This document shows positions 43,300-55,190 of a stretch of DNA of 64,000 nt, one piece after another. The notes under the pieces were generated by a model that was not told the DNA's origin, did no database searches, and saw only the letters and a list, made by a program, of their open reading frames with translations. The stretch is from Mugil cephalus (taxonomy: Eukaryota; Chordata; Actinopteri; Mugiliformes; Mugilidae). The stretch spans positions 5,436,001 to 5,500,000 of the forward strand of contig NC_061773.1 in the NCBI RefSeq assembly GCF_022458985.1, read 5' to 3'. Within the stretch, counting starts at the first letter, position 1; each line of letters opens with the position of its first letter. The position numbers and the translations under genes are program-made.

Positions 43300-46200
43300 G
43301 AATGCTATAAACAAAGTGATGTTCAGTGTAAAATCCAACTCCTACAGGAGATTATCTTCAGCAAATCCTGAAAATTAAAAGCAGACTCCTTGAGGAGAAT
43401 TTTTTCAGCAAATCCTGAAAATCAAAAGTAGAAAAAGAGTTGATCTCTGAGTTTAGTGTTTGTGGCTAAACCTGAGATGTACCTGAACATCAGAAAGCGA
43501 TGAACAAAGTCATGTTCAGTCTAAAATCCGACTCCTAGAGGAGATTTTTTTCAGCAAATCCTGAAAATCAAAAGCAAAAGAAGAGTTAATCTCTGAGTTT
43601 AGTGTTTGTGGCTAAACCTGAGATGTACCTGAACATCAGAAAGTTAGAAAAGAAGTGATGTTCAGTCTAAAATGCGACTCCTAGAGGAGATTTTTTCAGC
43701 AAATCCTGAAAATCAAAAGCAGAAGAAGAGTTAATCTCTGAGTTTAGTGTTTGTGGCTAAACCTGAGATGTACCTGAACATCTGAAAGCGATGAACAAAG
43801 TGATGTTCAGCCTAAAATCCGACTCCTGGAGGAGATTTTTTCAGCAAATCCTGAAAATCAAAAGTAGAAAAGACTTAAACAGATTTAGCCACAAACACTA
43901 AACTCAGAGATGTACCTGAACATCAGAAAGTTAGAAAAGAAGTGATGTTCAGTCTAAAATCCGACTCCTAGAGGAGATTTTTTCAGCAAATCCTGAAAAT
44001 CAAAAGCAAAAGAAGAGTTAATCTCTGAGTTTAGTGTTTGTGGCTGAACCTGAGATGTACCTGAACATCAGAAAGCTATGAACAAAGTCATGTTCAGTCT
44101 AAAATCCGACTCCTAGAGGAGATTTTTTTCAGCAAATCCTGAAAATCAAAAGTAGAAAAGACTTAAACAGATTTAGCCACAAACACTAAACTCAGAGATG
44201 TACCTGAACATCAGAAAGTTAGAAAAGAAGTGATGTTCAGTCTAAAATCCGACTCCTGGAGGAGATTTTTTTCAGCAAATCCTGAAAATCAAAAGTAGAA
44301 AAGACTTAAACAGATTTAGCCACAAACACTAAACTCAGAGATGTACCTGAACATCTGAAAGTTAGAAAAGAAGTGATGTTCAGTCTAAAATCCGACTCCT
44401 TGAAGGGAGATTTTTTTCAGCAAATCCTGAAAATCAAAAGCAGAAGAAGAGTTAATCTCTGAGTTTAGTGTTTGTGGCTAAACCTGAGATGTACCTGAAC
44501 ATCTGAAAGTTAGAAAAGAAGTGATGTTCAGTCTAAAATCCGACTCCTGGAGGAGATTTTTTTCAGCAAATCCTGAAAATCAAAAGCAGAAGAAGAGTTA
44601 ATCTTTGAGTTTAGTGTTTGTGGCTAAACCTGAGATGTACCTGAACATCTGAAAGCGATGAACAAAGTGATGTTCAGTCTAAAATCCGACTCCTAGAGGA
44701 GATTTTTTTCAGCAAATCCTGAAAATCAAAAGTAGAAAAAGACTTAAACAGATTTAGCTACAAACACTAAACTCAGAGATGTACCTGAACATCTGAAAGC
44801 GATGAATAAAGTGATGTTCAGTCTAAAATCCGACTCCTTGAGGAGATTTTTTTCAGCAAATCCTGAAAATCAAAAGCAGAAGAAGAGTTGATCTCTGAGT
44901 TTAGTGTTTGTGGCTAAACCTGAGATGTACCTGAACATCAGAAAGTTAGAAAAGAAGTGATGTTCAGTCTAAAATCCGACTCCTTGAAGGGAGATTTTTT
45001 TCAGCAAATCCTGAAAATCAAAAGTAGAAAAAGACTTAAACAGATTTAGCCACAAACACTAAACTCAGAGATGTACCTGAACATCAGAAAGTTTGAAAAG
45101 AAGTGATGTTCAGTCTAAAATCAGACTCCTTGAAGCGAGATTTTTTTCAGCAAATCCTGAAAATCAAAAGTAGAAAAGACTTAAACAGATTTAGCCACAA
45201 ACACTAAACTCAGAGATGTACCTGAACATCAGAAAGTTAGAAAAGAAGTGATGTTCAGTCTAAAATCCGACTCCTAGAGGAGATTTTTTCAGCAAATCCT
45301 GAAAATCAAAAGCAGAAGAAGAGTTAATCTCTGAGTTTAGTGTTTGTGGCTAAACCTGAGATGTACCTGAACATCAGAAAGCGATGAACAAAGTCATGTT
45401 CAGTCTAAAATCCGACTCCTTGAAGCGAGATTTTTTTCAGCAAATCCTGAAAATCAAAAGTAGAAAAGACTTAAACAGATTTAGCCACAAACACTAAACT
45501 CAGAGATGTACCTGAACATCAGAAAGTTAGAAAAGAAGTGATGTTCAGTCTAAAATCCGACTCCTAGAGGAGATTTTTTCAGCAAATCCTGAAAATCAAA
45601 AGCAGAAGAAGAGTTAATCTCTGAGTTTAGTGTTTGTGGCTAAACCTGAGATGTACCTGAACATCAGAAAGCGATGAACAAAGTCATGTTCAGTCTAAAA
45701 TCCGACTCCTTGAAGCGAGATTTTTTTCAGCAAATCCTGAAAATCAAAAGTAGAAAAGACTTAAACAGATTTAGCCACAAACACTAAACTCAGAGATGTA
45801 CCTGAACATCAGAAAGTTAGAAAAGAAGTGATGTTCGGTCTAAAATCCGACTCCTAGAGGAGATTTTTTTCAGCAAATCCTGAAAATCAAAAGTAGAAAA
45901 AGAGTTAATCTCTGAGTTTAGTGTTTGTGGCTAAACCTGAGATGTACCTGAACATCAGAAAGTTAGAAAAGAAGTGATGTTCAGTCTAAAATCCGACTCC
46001 TAGAGGAGATTTTTTCAGCAAATCCTGAAAATCAAAAGCAGAAGAAGAGTTAATCTTTGAGTTTAGTGTTTGTGGCTAAACCTGAGATGTACCTGAACAT
46101 CAGAAAGCGATGAACAAAGTCATGTTCAGTCTAAAATCCGACTCCTAGAGGAGATTTTTTTCAGCAAATCCTGAAAATCAAAAGTAGAAAAAGACTTAAA

Positions 46201-49200
46201 CAGATTGCTAAATCTGGCTAAATCTGTTTAAGTCTTTTTCTACTTTTGATTTTCAGGATTTGCTGAAAAAAATCTCGCTTCAAGGAGTCGGATTTTAGAC
46301 TGAACATCACTTTGTTCATCGCTTTCAGATGTTCAGGTACATCTCAGGTTTAGCCACAAACACTAAACTCAAAGATTAACTCTTCTTCTGCTTTTGATTT
46401 TCAGGATTTGCTGAAAAAATCTCCTCTAGGAGTCGGATTTTAGACTGAACATCACTTCTTTTCTAACTTTCAGATGTTCAGGTACATCTCTGAGTTTAGT
46501 GTTTGTGGCTAAACCTGAGATGTACCTGAACATCAGAAAGTTAGAAAAGAAATGATGTTCAGTCTAAAATCCGACTCCTTGAAGGGAGATTTTTTTCAGC
46601 AAATCCTGAAAATCAAAAGCAGAAGAAGAGTTAATCTCTGAGTTTAGTGTTTGTGGCTAAACCTGAGATGTACCTGAACATCAGAAAGTTAGAAAAGAAG
46701 TGATGTTCAGTCTAAAATCCGACTCCTGGAGGAGATTTTTTTCGGCAAATCCTAAAATCAAAAGCAGAAAAAGAATTAATCTCTGAGTTTAGTGTTTGTG
46801 GCTAAACCTGAGATGTACCTGAACATCAGAAAGTTAGAAAAGAAGTGATGTTCAGTCTAAAATCCGACTCCTGGAGGAGATTTTTTTCAGCAAATCCTGA
46901 AAATCAAAAGTAGAAAAGACTTAAACAGATTTAGCCACAAACACTAAACTCAGAGATGTACCTGAACATCAGAAAGTTAGAAAAGAAGTGATGTTCAGTC
47001 TAAAATCCGACTCCTTGAAGGGAGATTTTTTTCAGCAAATCCTGAAAATCAAAAGTAGAAAAAGAGTTAATCTCTGAGTTTAGTGTTTGTGGCTAAACCT
47101 GAGATGTACCTGAACATCAGAAAGCGATGAACAAAGTCATGTTCAGTCTAAAATCCGACTCCTAGAGGAGATTTTTTTCAGCAAATCCTGAAAATCAAAA
47201 GTAGAAAAAGACTTAAACAGATTTAGCCACAAACACTAAACTCAGAGATGTACCTGAACATCAGAAAGTTAGAAAAGAAGTGATGTTCAGTCTAAAATCC
47301 GACTCCTAGAGGAGATTTTTTTCAGCAAATCCTGAAAATCAAAAGTAGAAAAAGAGTTAATCTCTGAGTTTAGTGTTTGTGGCTAAACCTGAGATGTACC
47401 TGAACATCTGAAAGTTAGAAAAGAAGTGATGTTCAGTCTAAAATCCGACTCCTGGAGGAGATTTTTTTCAGCAAATCCTGAAAATCAAAAGTAGAAAAGA
47501 CTTAAACAGATTTAGCCACAAACACTAAACTCAGAGATGTACTTGAACATCAGAAAGTTAGAAAAGAAGTGATGTTCAGTCTAAAATCCGACTCCTAGAG
47601 GAGATTTTTTCAGCAAATCCTGAAAATCAAATGCAGAAGAAGAGTTAATCTCTGAGTTTAGTGTTTGTGGCTAAACCTGAGATGTACCTGAACATCAGAA
47701 AGTTAGAAAAGAAGTGATGTTCAGTCTAAAATCCGACTCCTGGAGGAGATTTTTTTCAGCAAATCCTGAAAATCAAAAGTAGAAAAGACTTAAACAGATT
47801 TAGCAACAAACACTAAACTCAGAGATGTACCTGAACATCAGAAAGTTAGAAAAGAAGTGATGTTCAGTCTAAAATCCGACTCCTTGAAGGGAGATTTTTT
47901 TCAGCAAATCCTGAAAATCAAAAGTAGAAAAAGAGTTAATCTCTGAGTTTAGTGTTTGTGGCTAAACCTGAGATGTACCTGAACATCAGAAAGCGATGAA
48001 CAAAGTCATGTTCAGTCTAAAATCCGACTCCTAGAGGAGATTTTTTTCAGCAAATCCTGAAAATCAAAAGTAGAAAAAGACTTAAACAGATTTAGCCACA
48101 AACACTAAACTCAGAGATGTACCTGAACATCTGAAAGCGATGAATAAAGTGATGTTCAGTCTAAAATCCGACTCCTAGAGGAGATTTTTTTCAGCAAATC
48201 CTGAAAATCAAAAGCAGAAGAAGAGTTGATCTCTGAGTTTAGTGTTTGTGGCTAAACCTGAGATGTACCTGAACATCAGAAAGTTAGAAAAGAAGTGATG
48301 TTCAGTCTAAAATCTGACTCCTAGAGGAGATTTTTTCAGCAAATCCTGAAAATCAAAAGTAGAAAAAGAGTTAATCTCTGAGTTTAGTGTTTGTGGCTAA
48401 ACCTGAGATGTACCTGAACATCTGAAAGCGATGAACAAAGTGATGTTCAGTCTAAAATCCGACTCCTAGAGGAGATTTTTTTCAGCAAATCCTGAAAATC
48501 AAAAGCAGAAGAAGAGTTGATCTCTGAGTTTAGTGTTTGTGGCTAAACCTGAGATGTACCTGAACATCTGAAAGTTAGAAAAGAAGTGATGTTCAGTCTA
48601 AAATCCGACTCCTAGAGGAGATTTTTTCAGCAAATCCTGAAAATCAAAAGCAGTAGAAAAGTTAATCTCTGAGTTTAGTGTTTGTGGCTAAACCTGAGAT
48701 GTACCTGAACATCAGAAAGTTAGAAAAGAAGTGATGTTCAGTCTAAAATCCGACTCTTGGAGGAGATTTTTTTCAGCAAATCCTGAAAATCAAAAGTAGA
48801 AAAGACTTAAACAGATTTAGCCACAAACACTAAACTCAGAGATGTACCTGAACATCAGAAAGTTAGAAAAGAAGTGATGTTCAGTCGAAAATCCGACTCC
48901 TAGAGGAGATTTTTTTCAGCAAATCCTGAAAATCAAAAGTAGAAAAGACTTAAACAGATTTAGCCACAAACACTAAACTCAGAGATGTACCTGAACATCA
49001 GAAAGTTAGAAAAGAAGTGATGTTCAGTCTAAAATCCGACTCCTTGAGGAGATTTTTTTCAGCAAATCCTGAAAATCAAAAGCAGAAGAAGAGTTAATCT
49101 CTGAGTTTAGTGTTTGTGGCTAAATCTAAGATGTACCTGAACATCAGAAAGTTAGAAAAGAAGTTATGTTCAGTCTAAAATCCGACTCCTTGAGGAGATT

Positions 49201-49740
49201 TTTTTCAGCAAATCCTGAAAATCAAAAGTAGAAAAAGAGTTAATCTCTGAGTTTAGTGTTTGTGGCTAAACCTGAGATGTACCTGAACATCTGAAAGCGA
49301 TGAATAAAGTGATGTTCAGTCTAAAATCCGACTCCTGGAGGAGATTTTTTTCAGCAAATCCTGAAAATCAAAAGTAGAAAAGACTTAAACAGATTTAGCC
49401 ACAAACACTAAACTCAGAGATGTACCTGAACATCAGAAAGTTAGAAAAGAAGTGATGTTCAGTCTAAAATCCGACTCCTTGAGGAGATTTTTTTCAGCAA
49501 ATCCTGAAAATCAAAAGTAGAAAAATAGTTAATTTCTGAGTTTAGTGTTTGTGGCTAAACCTGAGATGTACCTGAACATCAGAAAGCAATGAACAAAGTC
49601 ATGTTCAGTCTAAAATCCGACTCCTAGAGGAGATTTTTTTCAGCAAATCCTGAAAATCAAAGGCAGAAAAAGACTTAAACAGATTTAGCCACAAACACTA
49701 AACTCAGAGATGTACCTGAACATCTGAAAGCTACAAACTA
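43300..49740. repeat. Satellite array, about 43 units of 142-150 bp, two unit subtypes
   Basis: Each unit carries gatgttcagtctaaaatccg, a ctcctagaggag-like short palindrome, a T-run, cagcaaatcctgaaaatcaa, a 28 bp core and gatgtacctgaacatc. Spacing between successive gcaaatcctg landmarks measured at the left end is 142-146 bp. The core is present in two orientations: forward (example 43443-43470) or exactly reverse-complemented (example 43884-43911). By eye I count about 26 forward and 17 inverted. Inverted cores always follow agacttaaacaga, and forward cores follow gagttaat or gagttgat, so these are two stable subtypes. Divergence between units is only a few percent. The first units (43300-43420) are degenerate, and the last (from about 49700) decays into unique DNA. 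Confidence 0.95.
46208..46487 (-). repeat. Two array units in reverse orientation
   Basis: Within the array, about 280 bp reads as the reverse complement of the neighbouring units (for example aaaatctcctctaggagtcg and ctgaacatcacttc). The left joint is a near-perfect palindrome centred near 46213; the right joint joins aggtacatctc to the mirror-image gagatgtacct arms. Confidence 0.9.
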
Positions 49741-50724
49741 AAATCCTGAATAACAAAGGCAGAAAGAGACTTAAACTGTTTGTTTGTGGCTTAATCTCCA
49801 TGACTACCTGAGGCTTTGATGAAAGATTCTGATGATCAAAGACCTTATGGAACTTGTCTACGTTGTATATGCAAATGAGAGAACGCAGCTGATTACTACC
49901 ACGTGACATGACGCGAATGACATAAGTCTGTCACGTGATTATTTATTTGATTATTAGAAGTCATTCCCCAATAATGTCATTAATCATGAATAAATTTCAA
50001 CCACTTTTAAGGAAGCCACGTTAGATATCGTCAGTCTCTATTTTGAAGCAAATCGTTTCTTCAAAACGACATTCTGATTCAACTTTTGCCTTTATCCGAG
50101 CGTTTTTTCAGTGAAACACTCAAGCTGTTACTGACAGATACAGTTTCGTACATTTAAGATAAATTATTAAAAGTGACTTTGCACTTTGCTCCCTCCCGTT
50201 CGCCTCGTTAACACATCCAGAGTTGCGTTAACCAAGGCTAATTCATTAGCTGGTTAATTAGCTACTCAATCATTTCAGCTTATAGGCTAGCAATGTTGTG
50301 CAAAAACAACATCAACGAACATATCATACTCAAAATTCGCCTACCGAAGTGGAGGACACACTCTTTATATGTTCTGTAATTGCAGCAATAACGGACAAGT
50401 ATTATTTGGGTTTAAAATGGTCAAAATGGATGACATGTCACTCAAAAAGCGACCACGCCCTCAATTACGCAGAACTTAAACCTTAAAAAAAAATCAATGG
50501 GTGTGTTATAAAAAAAAAAAGAAAAAAGAAAAAATACATACAACATTCGTTTTCGTTGTCGCGAATAATGAAATAAGCTGTTAAGACCAAAAACATTTCT
50601 GTTTTTGGTTCCAGACTGCAAACATGTTTATTTTGCTGTAAAGTTTGGCTTTTTCTCAGTATCTGACCTGTGGAGTTCTAAGCTACATCAGCTGCTGTGG
50701 CCTCATCAACCAGCCCAGTCTTCA
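49740..50724. other. Unique DNA between the array and the right inverted repeat
   Basis: About 1 kb of non-repetitive AT-rich DNA, with two cacgtga/tcacgtg E-box-like sites around 49900 and 49932 and poly-A runs near 50485-50535. No gene is recognised, and no counterpart exists on the left side of the array. Confidence 0.6.
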
Positions 50725-51166
50725 TGGTCTGGAGTGCTGTGTATCAGACCTGAGGAGCTCCATAAACTTCATCTGCGTCGTCATGGCCTCCTCCAGTTGT
50801 CCACTCCTACCTAGCTGAACAATTCACCAACTTGCCCATGATTCCTGTTATACTCACAAACTGTCTCATAGATCATCAGCTGTGTGTTGTATGATTAGAT
50901 TCCTTCAGCTTGATATATGCATCTATGACAGAAGTTTGTTTATCTTGTTTCTCCTGATCTTCTTTTCTCTCTATATTCTCTCTTTCCCGCCATATGAGCT
51001 GGGTTCTGCTCAAGGTTTCTTCCGATTAAAAGGAGTTTTTCCTTGCCACCGTCGCCCTCAGGCTTGCTCTGGAGGTTGCAGGCTGGTTTTTGTGAAGCGT
51101 CTTGAGACGTTTTGTATTGTTATTGGCGCTATATAAATAAAATTGAACTGAATTGAATTGAATTAA
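50725..51166 (-). repeat. Right inverted copy of the bracketing repeat
   Basis: Reverse complement of the left copy, including the mirror of tatatagcgcc at 51125-51136 and an outer TGAAT/ATTGA run to about 51166. It differs from the left copy by scattered substitutions and by the lack of about 35 bp. Confidence 0.85.
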
Positions 51167-51444
51167 ATAAATATACAAGTAAAATTGAATTTGTAAAAAT
51201 TTTTGTGGACACTCGATTAGCCCTGAGGGCACTGACTGGGAGACATGATGACCCCCGTGGACATCATGGAGGCAGGTCTGCTGGCAGGCAGCCTCTTACA
51301 CCCTGGTCCGCAACAACATGGCAGCTGTTCCCTCTGGGAAATTTCACATTTGCAGCAGCAAGGTACAGGCACTCAGCAACATACATACTACATAAAACAG
51401 GAAGAACACAATATACTATATACATTTTTTTTACAGAATTATAA

Positions 51445-52430
51445 AGATAAGTGAATTGAAAGAAAGTGAATACAAGATGTACAGAGTGTTATCTGTGACA
51501 AACAGATGAGGAATTAAACAGGCATCTGACTTGAGGCAGGAAAGATTTCCTGTAGCGTTCTTTGAGGCAACGGAGTTGTCTGAGTCTCTTGGAGAAGTCT
51601 GTCTTGTCTGTCTATCATCTGGTGGAGAGGGTGGTCAGGATTATCCATGATTGATAACAGTTTGTTAAGTGTCCGCCTCTCCACCACCACCTCAAAAGTT
51701 TCCTGAGTGTAGCCAATGACAGAGCCAGCCTTCCTGATCAGTTTATTCAGTCTGTTGGCGTCACTGGCTGCAATGCTATTCCCCCAGCAGACCACAGCAG
51801 AGAAAAGGGTCCTGGCCACAACAGACTGGTAGAAGATCTCCAGCATCTTACTGCACACGTTGAAGGATTTCGGCCACATCCTTACCAAGGATGCTGAGGG
51901 GCTGAGGAGCTGTTCCCTTCCTCCTGATGTCAGTCACCATCTCTTTGGTCTTGTCCACGTTTAGCAGCAGGTGATTCCTTCCAGCTCACCCCACAAATCT
52001 GTCCACCAGTCCTTTGTACTCCTCCTCATCCCGTCATCCCTCTTATACACGCCACAACTGCAGAGTCATCAGAAAATTTCTGGATGTGACATGACTGAGT
52101 TGTGCTGAAAGTCAGTGGTGTATAAGGTGAACAGAGTAAGTACAGTCCCCTGTGGGACTCCCACACCACTCACCACCACAAACTGTGGCCTGTCTGTCAG
52201 GTAGTCAGTGATCCAGGAGACAGGATCCACCAACACCCATCAACCGCAGCTTCCCACCCAGGAACAAAAGGCTGGATGGTGTTCAAGGCACTGGAGAAAT
52301 CAAAGAAAGTGATCCTCACTGAGCCACCACCATCCAGGTGTGAGCTGCAGCAGACAGATGACCGCACCATCCACCCCCAGACTCAGATGATAGGCAAACT
52401 GTAGGGGGTCAAAGGTGGTCTACCTGGCCG
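51445..52430 (-). mobile_element. 5'-truncated LINE (L2/jockey-like) reverse-transcriptase remnant
   Basis: On the minus strand the sequence reads from DPLQFAYHLSLGVDGAVI through ITFFDFS-type, DYLTDRPQFVVV and VPQGTVL pieces and KFSDDSAVV (catalytic box) to the ORF2 tail at 51514-51888, which includes IFYQSVVARTLFSAVVCWG, LIRKAGSVIG and LSIMDNPDHPLH. These strings are hallmarks of a very common teleost LINE. Everything upstream of the fingers region is missing, as expected from 5' truncation on insertion. The coding part is broken by several frame changes and stops. The 3' limit is uncertain and could extend to about 51180. Confidence 0.8.
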
Positions 52431-52719
52431 TGGAATGAATTTACAAAGTGTATAATTGACACTGAAGACTTTAACTGCAATTTTTTCAATAAAAGTATCT
52501 GCTATTCCGAGGTTTCATCAGACATTTTCTTAAGAAATATTCATTACATGCTTCGTAGTAGGGCAGTTCATTAAATGTAAACACTTCTGTGCACTAAAAC
52601 AAAGGCAAACATTAAGAGTTGTTGTTATTTATAGGTTAATAAGGTATTGTGGTACTGGTCCGGTCCCAGTGAGATCAAACTGGTCTGAATATTTTGTCTG
52701 GATTTAAGTGCGTCATACT

Positions 52720-52980
52720 GAAGTCCCACATAGGTTCGCGCATCTCTTCTCTGTTCAGTGTTTCCAGGTCACCCTCCTCTCCATGTGGTGGCGGTAGCTC
52801 TCAATGTTTCTGAACCAGCCGTCAAAGGAAAAGACAGAAGAACAGCGTGCAGCGTTAGTTAGCATAAACAGCTACCATAGCTGTGTTTACCAGACGTTTG
52901 AGGAATTAGCAACCCGGCAAGAAAACCTCATCAAAAGAAAAAAGAAGTCCGATCTGCGAACACGATACTTCCCAGTGTAG
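52720..52980 (+). promoter_or_regulatory. Probable TUSC2 promoter and non-coding first exon
   Basis: A donor (gtgtag followed by gtatgt at 52981) ends a segment containing the string catgtggtggcggtagctc, which resembles a short repeat often found at fish gene starts. The coding exon of TUSC2 opens with an acceptor gtgacag ending at 53793. The order promoter, non-coding exon, 0.8 kb intron and coding exon is inferred. Confidence 0.4.
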
Positions 52981-53890
52981 GTATGTTTTCATGAGAGCTA
53001 CAACCAGTGGTTATCAAACCAGCTCGTGTGAGCTATTGTCAATATCAGTAAACGTTATTTTGATAAGAAACATGTTGACCTGGCTAATGCTACTAACGCA
53101 GTGCTAAGTGTCTTTAGCTAAATGTGGCGTTATCAGCCAGGAGATAAGGTGACAATAAATGTGTGACTAATGAAAGAAGGACCGATGTGTGTTGGCGTTG
53201 CTGGTCAAGGTTAGCTAGCTGACTTAGCTGCTATATCTAGAAAACCTCCCGAGTCCTTAAGATTCTAATCAGAGCTAAATATTGTTTTTCAGACGTCCAC
53301 TTACCCTTTTAAGCTATTTTTATAGCATAATATAAGTAGATTTCTTTGTACGGAACGCTAGAGGAGCTGTCTTAATATAATTTTGCAACGTCAGCTTGCA
53401 ATGTCATGTCACTGGCCTTCTGTTAGTGACATAGATGCAGGACACATACTTCGGATTTTTACCATACATGGAGTCGGTATCACCCTGGACCACTTATTAC
53501 ATCTGTGTTGTATTCTCTATTTGATTCATTAGAATGATACTATTTGATTCAAGTGTCTCAGAGTCCATGTTTTTAATCCGTATGTGTTACAGTAAAGTGA
53601 AACCCACCTGTTTACCTTTCTGAAAGGTAGAAGTACAGTCCCTTTCTGTGGTGACACTGTTCACATTTGTTCCCAGAAATGTGGAATTCAGCAATATATG
53701 TGTACAGACCTCTTGCTTGCTTAATCAATAAAAGGTCATACATCACCAAGTTATATTGCATGAAATGACCAGTTTCCTCTTGTCGTGTGACAGGTCTCCT
53801 ATCCTGAAGCTCTCAGTTCATCTAGTACAGTAACACTGTAGCACCACTGGCAGTCCTGTGACCCAAGAAAATAATGTGCTGCAGCTGAAG

Positions 53891-55190
53891 ATGGGGGGTA
53901 GCGGCTCCAAATCCAAAGGATTTTGGCCTTTTTCTGGCTCAGGTAGTGGTGACGATCCAACCAAAGACGGAAACGGGCAGACACTGACAAGAGTTCGAAG
54001 CTTCCCAGGTGCAACACCTTTCGTGTTTACCAGACGAAGGTAACTACAGCGTCCGTCCACACAGTATATGCTCCTAACATACAGGCCCAGCTTACACTAA
54101 CTTATACAAACGCTGTTGGAGTCATGAAAAGTCACTGATCTAGTGATGACATTGAAAATAGCAAATGTGATGTCATATATTCAAATTAGAATATAACAAG
54201 AGATCCATTCATAAAAGACTGGTCAATGCAAGATGTTAGTAAAAAATATTTAGCCAGTGTTGTTGACTCTGGAAAAGATGAAGTCATAAATGTATGTTGT
54301 TGGCCCAGCAGTTCAGGCCATCCAGTCACTCATCATAACAGAAAGCCCATGAGTATGTTTGTTCATCCAACTTCTGTCATTATTTATCCCCTCGGTCTTC
54401 ATTCTCCTCATTTGTATTTAGCATGAGTAGACACAAACACACCATATCTTTGTAGCAAATCTGTGGTATTATTGCTGGCCTCTTATTTACCACATTTATA
54501 CTGTTACCACATTTAAGCTGTAATTTCTTACCATACTTCCCCAACCATGTAAAATAAACCTTTTTAAGCACGGAAAGACCATTTTGCTTAAACTACACAA
54601 TATAATGCACAAGGTTCCTAAGAGGCTGAGTCCCGTGGACTTGGACTGAGACAGACTAATGATCCACGAGGGAAATTACTTGGTCACAGTAGCTAGTAAA
54701 AAGAAAGATAAAAGAAAAAAGGATCAGATTAGAATCAAATAAAAATTTGTATTATGAACAAATTTACAGAAGTAGTTGGTAAAAAAAAATAAAAAAAAGC
54801 TCAAGTGTGTTTTTTGAATGTAAATACCGCCTTTTTTATTTTAAGGTGGAGGGTCTTGGAGAATCATAATTTATTGATTTAGTCTCTTTTTTGCAGCTCT
54901 ATGTTCTTTGATGAAGATGGTGACTTGGCCCATGAGTTCTACGAAGAGACAATTGTGACAAAAAATGGACGGAAAAAAGCCAAGCTGAAAAGGATTCACA
55001 AAAACTTAACAGCTCAGGTGAGGAAATTAAAATATTCAACTTTGACTTTACTTACCAACATCATTTCTCTGTTTAATTAACTCAAATGATTTTTATTTTT
55101 GTGTCCTTCCAGGGAATAATAAAGCTGGACCACCCGTGCATCCATGTAGATTTCCCAGTTGTCCTCTGTGAAGCCTCACTGAATGTCTGA
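53891..55190 (+). CDS. tusc2: TUSC2 (FUS1), mitochondrial-associated tumour suppressor
   Basis: TUSC2 is a small N-myristoylated protein linked to mitochondrial calcium handling and tumour suppression. Three exons at 53891-54039, 54897-55017 and 55113-55190 total 348 nt, 115 residues (human 110). The start MGGSGSKSKGFWPF matches human MGASGSKARGLWPF, including the myristoylated Gly2. The core RSSMFFDEDGDLAHEFYEET, IVTKNGRKKAKLKRIHKNL and QGIIKLDHPCIHVDFPVVL is nearly identical to human. The C-terminus is five residues longer (CEASLNV against YEV). The gene lies between RASSF1 and HYAL2 in the same orientation, exactly as in the human cluster. Confidence 0.97.

Larger units (their letters stand above)
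42672..51166. mobile_element. 8.5 kb composite: inverted terminal copies of one repeat enclosing a 6.4 kb tandem array
   Basis: Two copies of the same roughly 0.45-0.48 kb sequence face each other in opposite orientation (42672-43155 and 50725-51166). Both have an outer edge made of an ATTCA/TGAAT run followed by ttttatttatatagcgcc. Both copies run inward to the same kind of point (ending cactccagacca). Between them lie the satellite array and about 1 kb of unique DNA. No transposase, integrase or other coding frame was found in the interval. It may be a large non-autonomous DNA element with long terminal inverted repeats, or two independent insertions of a common fish repeat that happen to bracket the array. 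The structure is seen; the mobility is inference. Confidence 0.45.

Noticed and set aside
43300-49740. CRISPR-like array
   Set aside because: The repeats are 142-150 bp head-to-tail units with no unique spacers and lie in an animal genome; this is satellite DNA.
42672-51166. LTR or Polinton-type element
   Set aside because: The end copies are inverted rather than direct, and no gene of such elements is visible between them.
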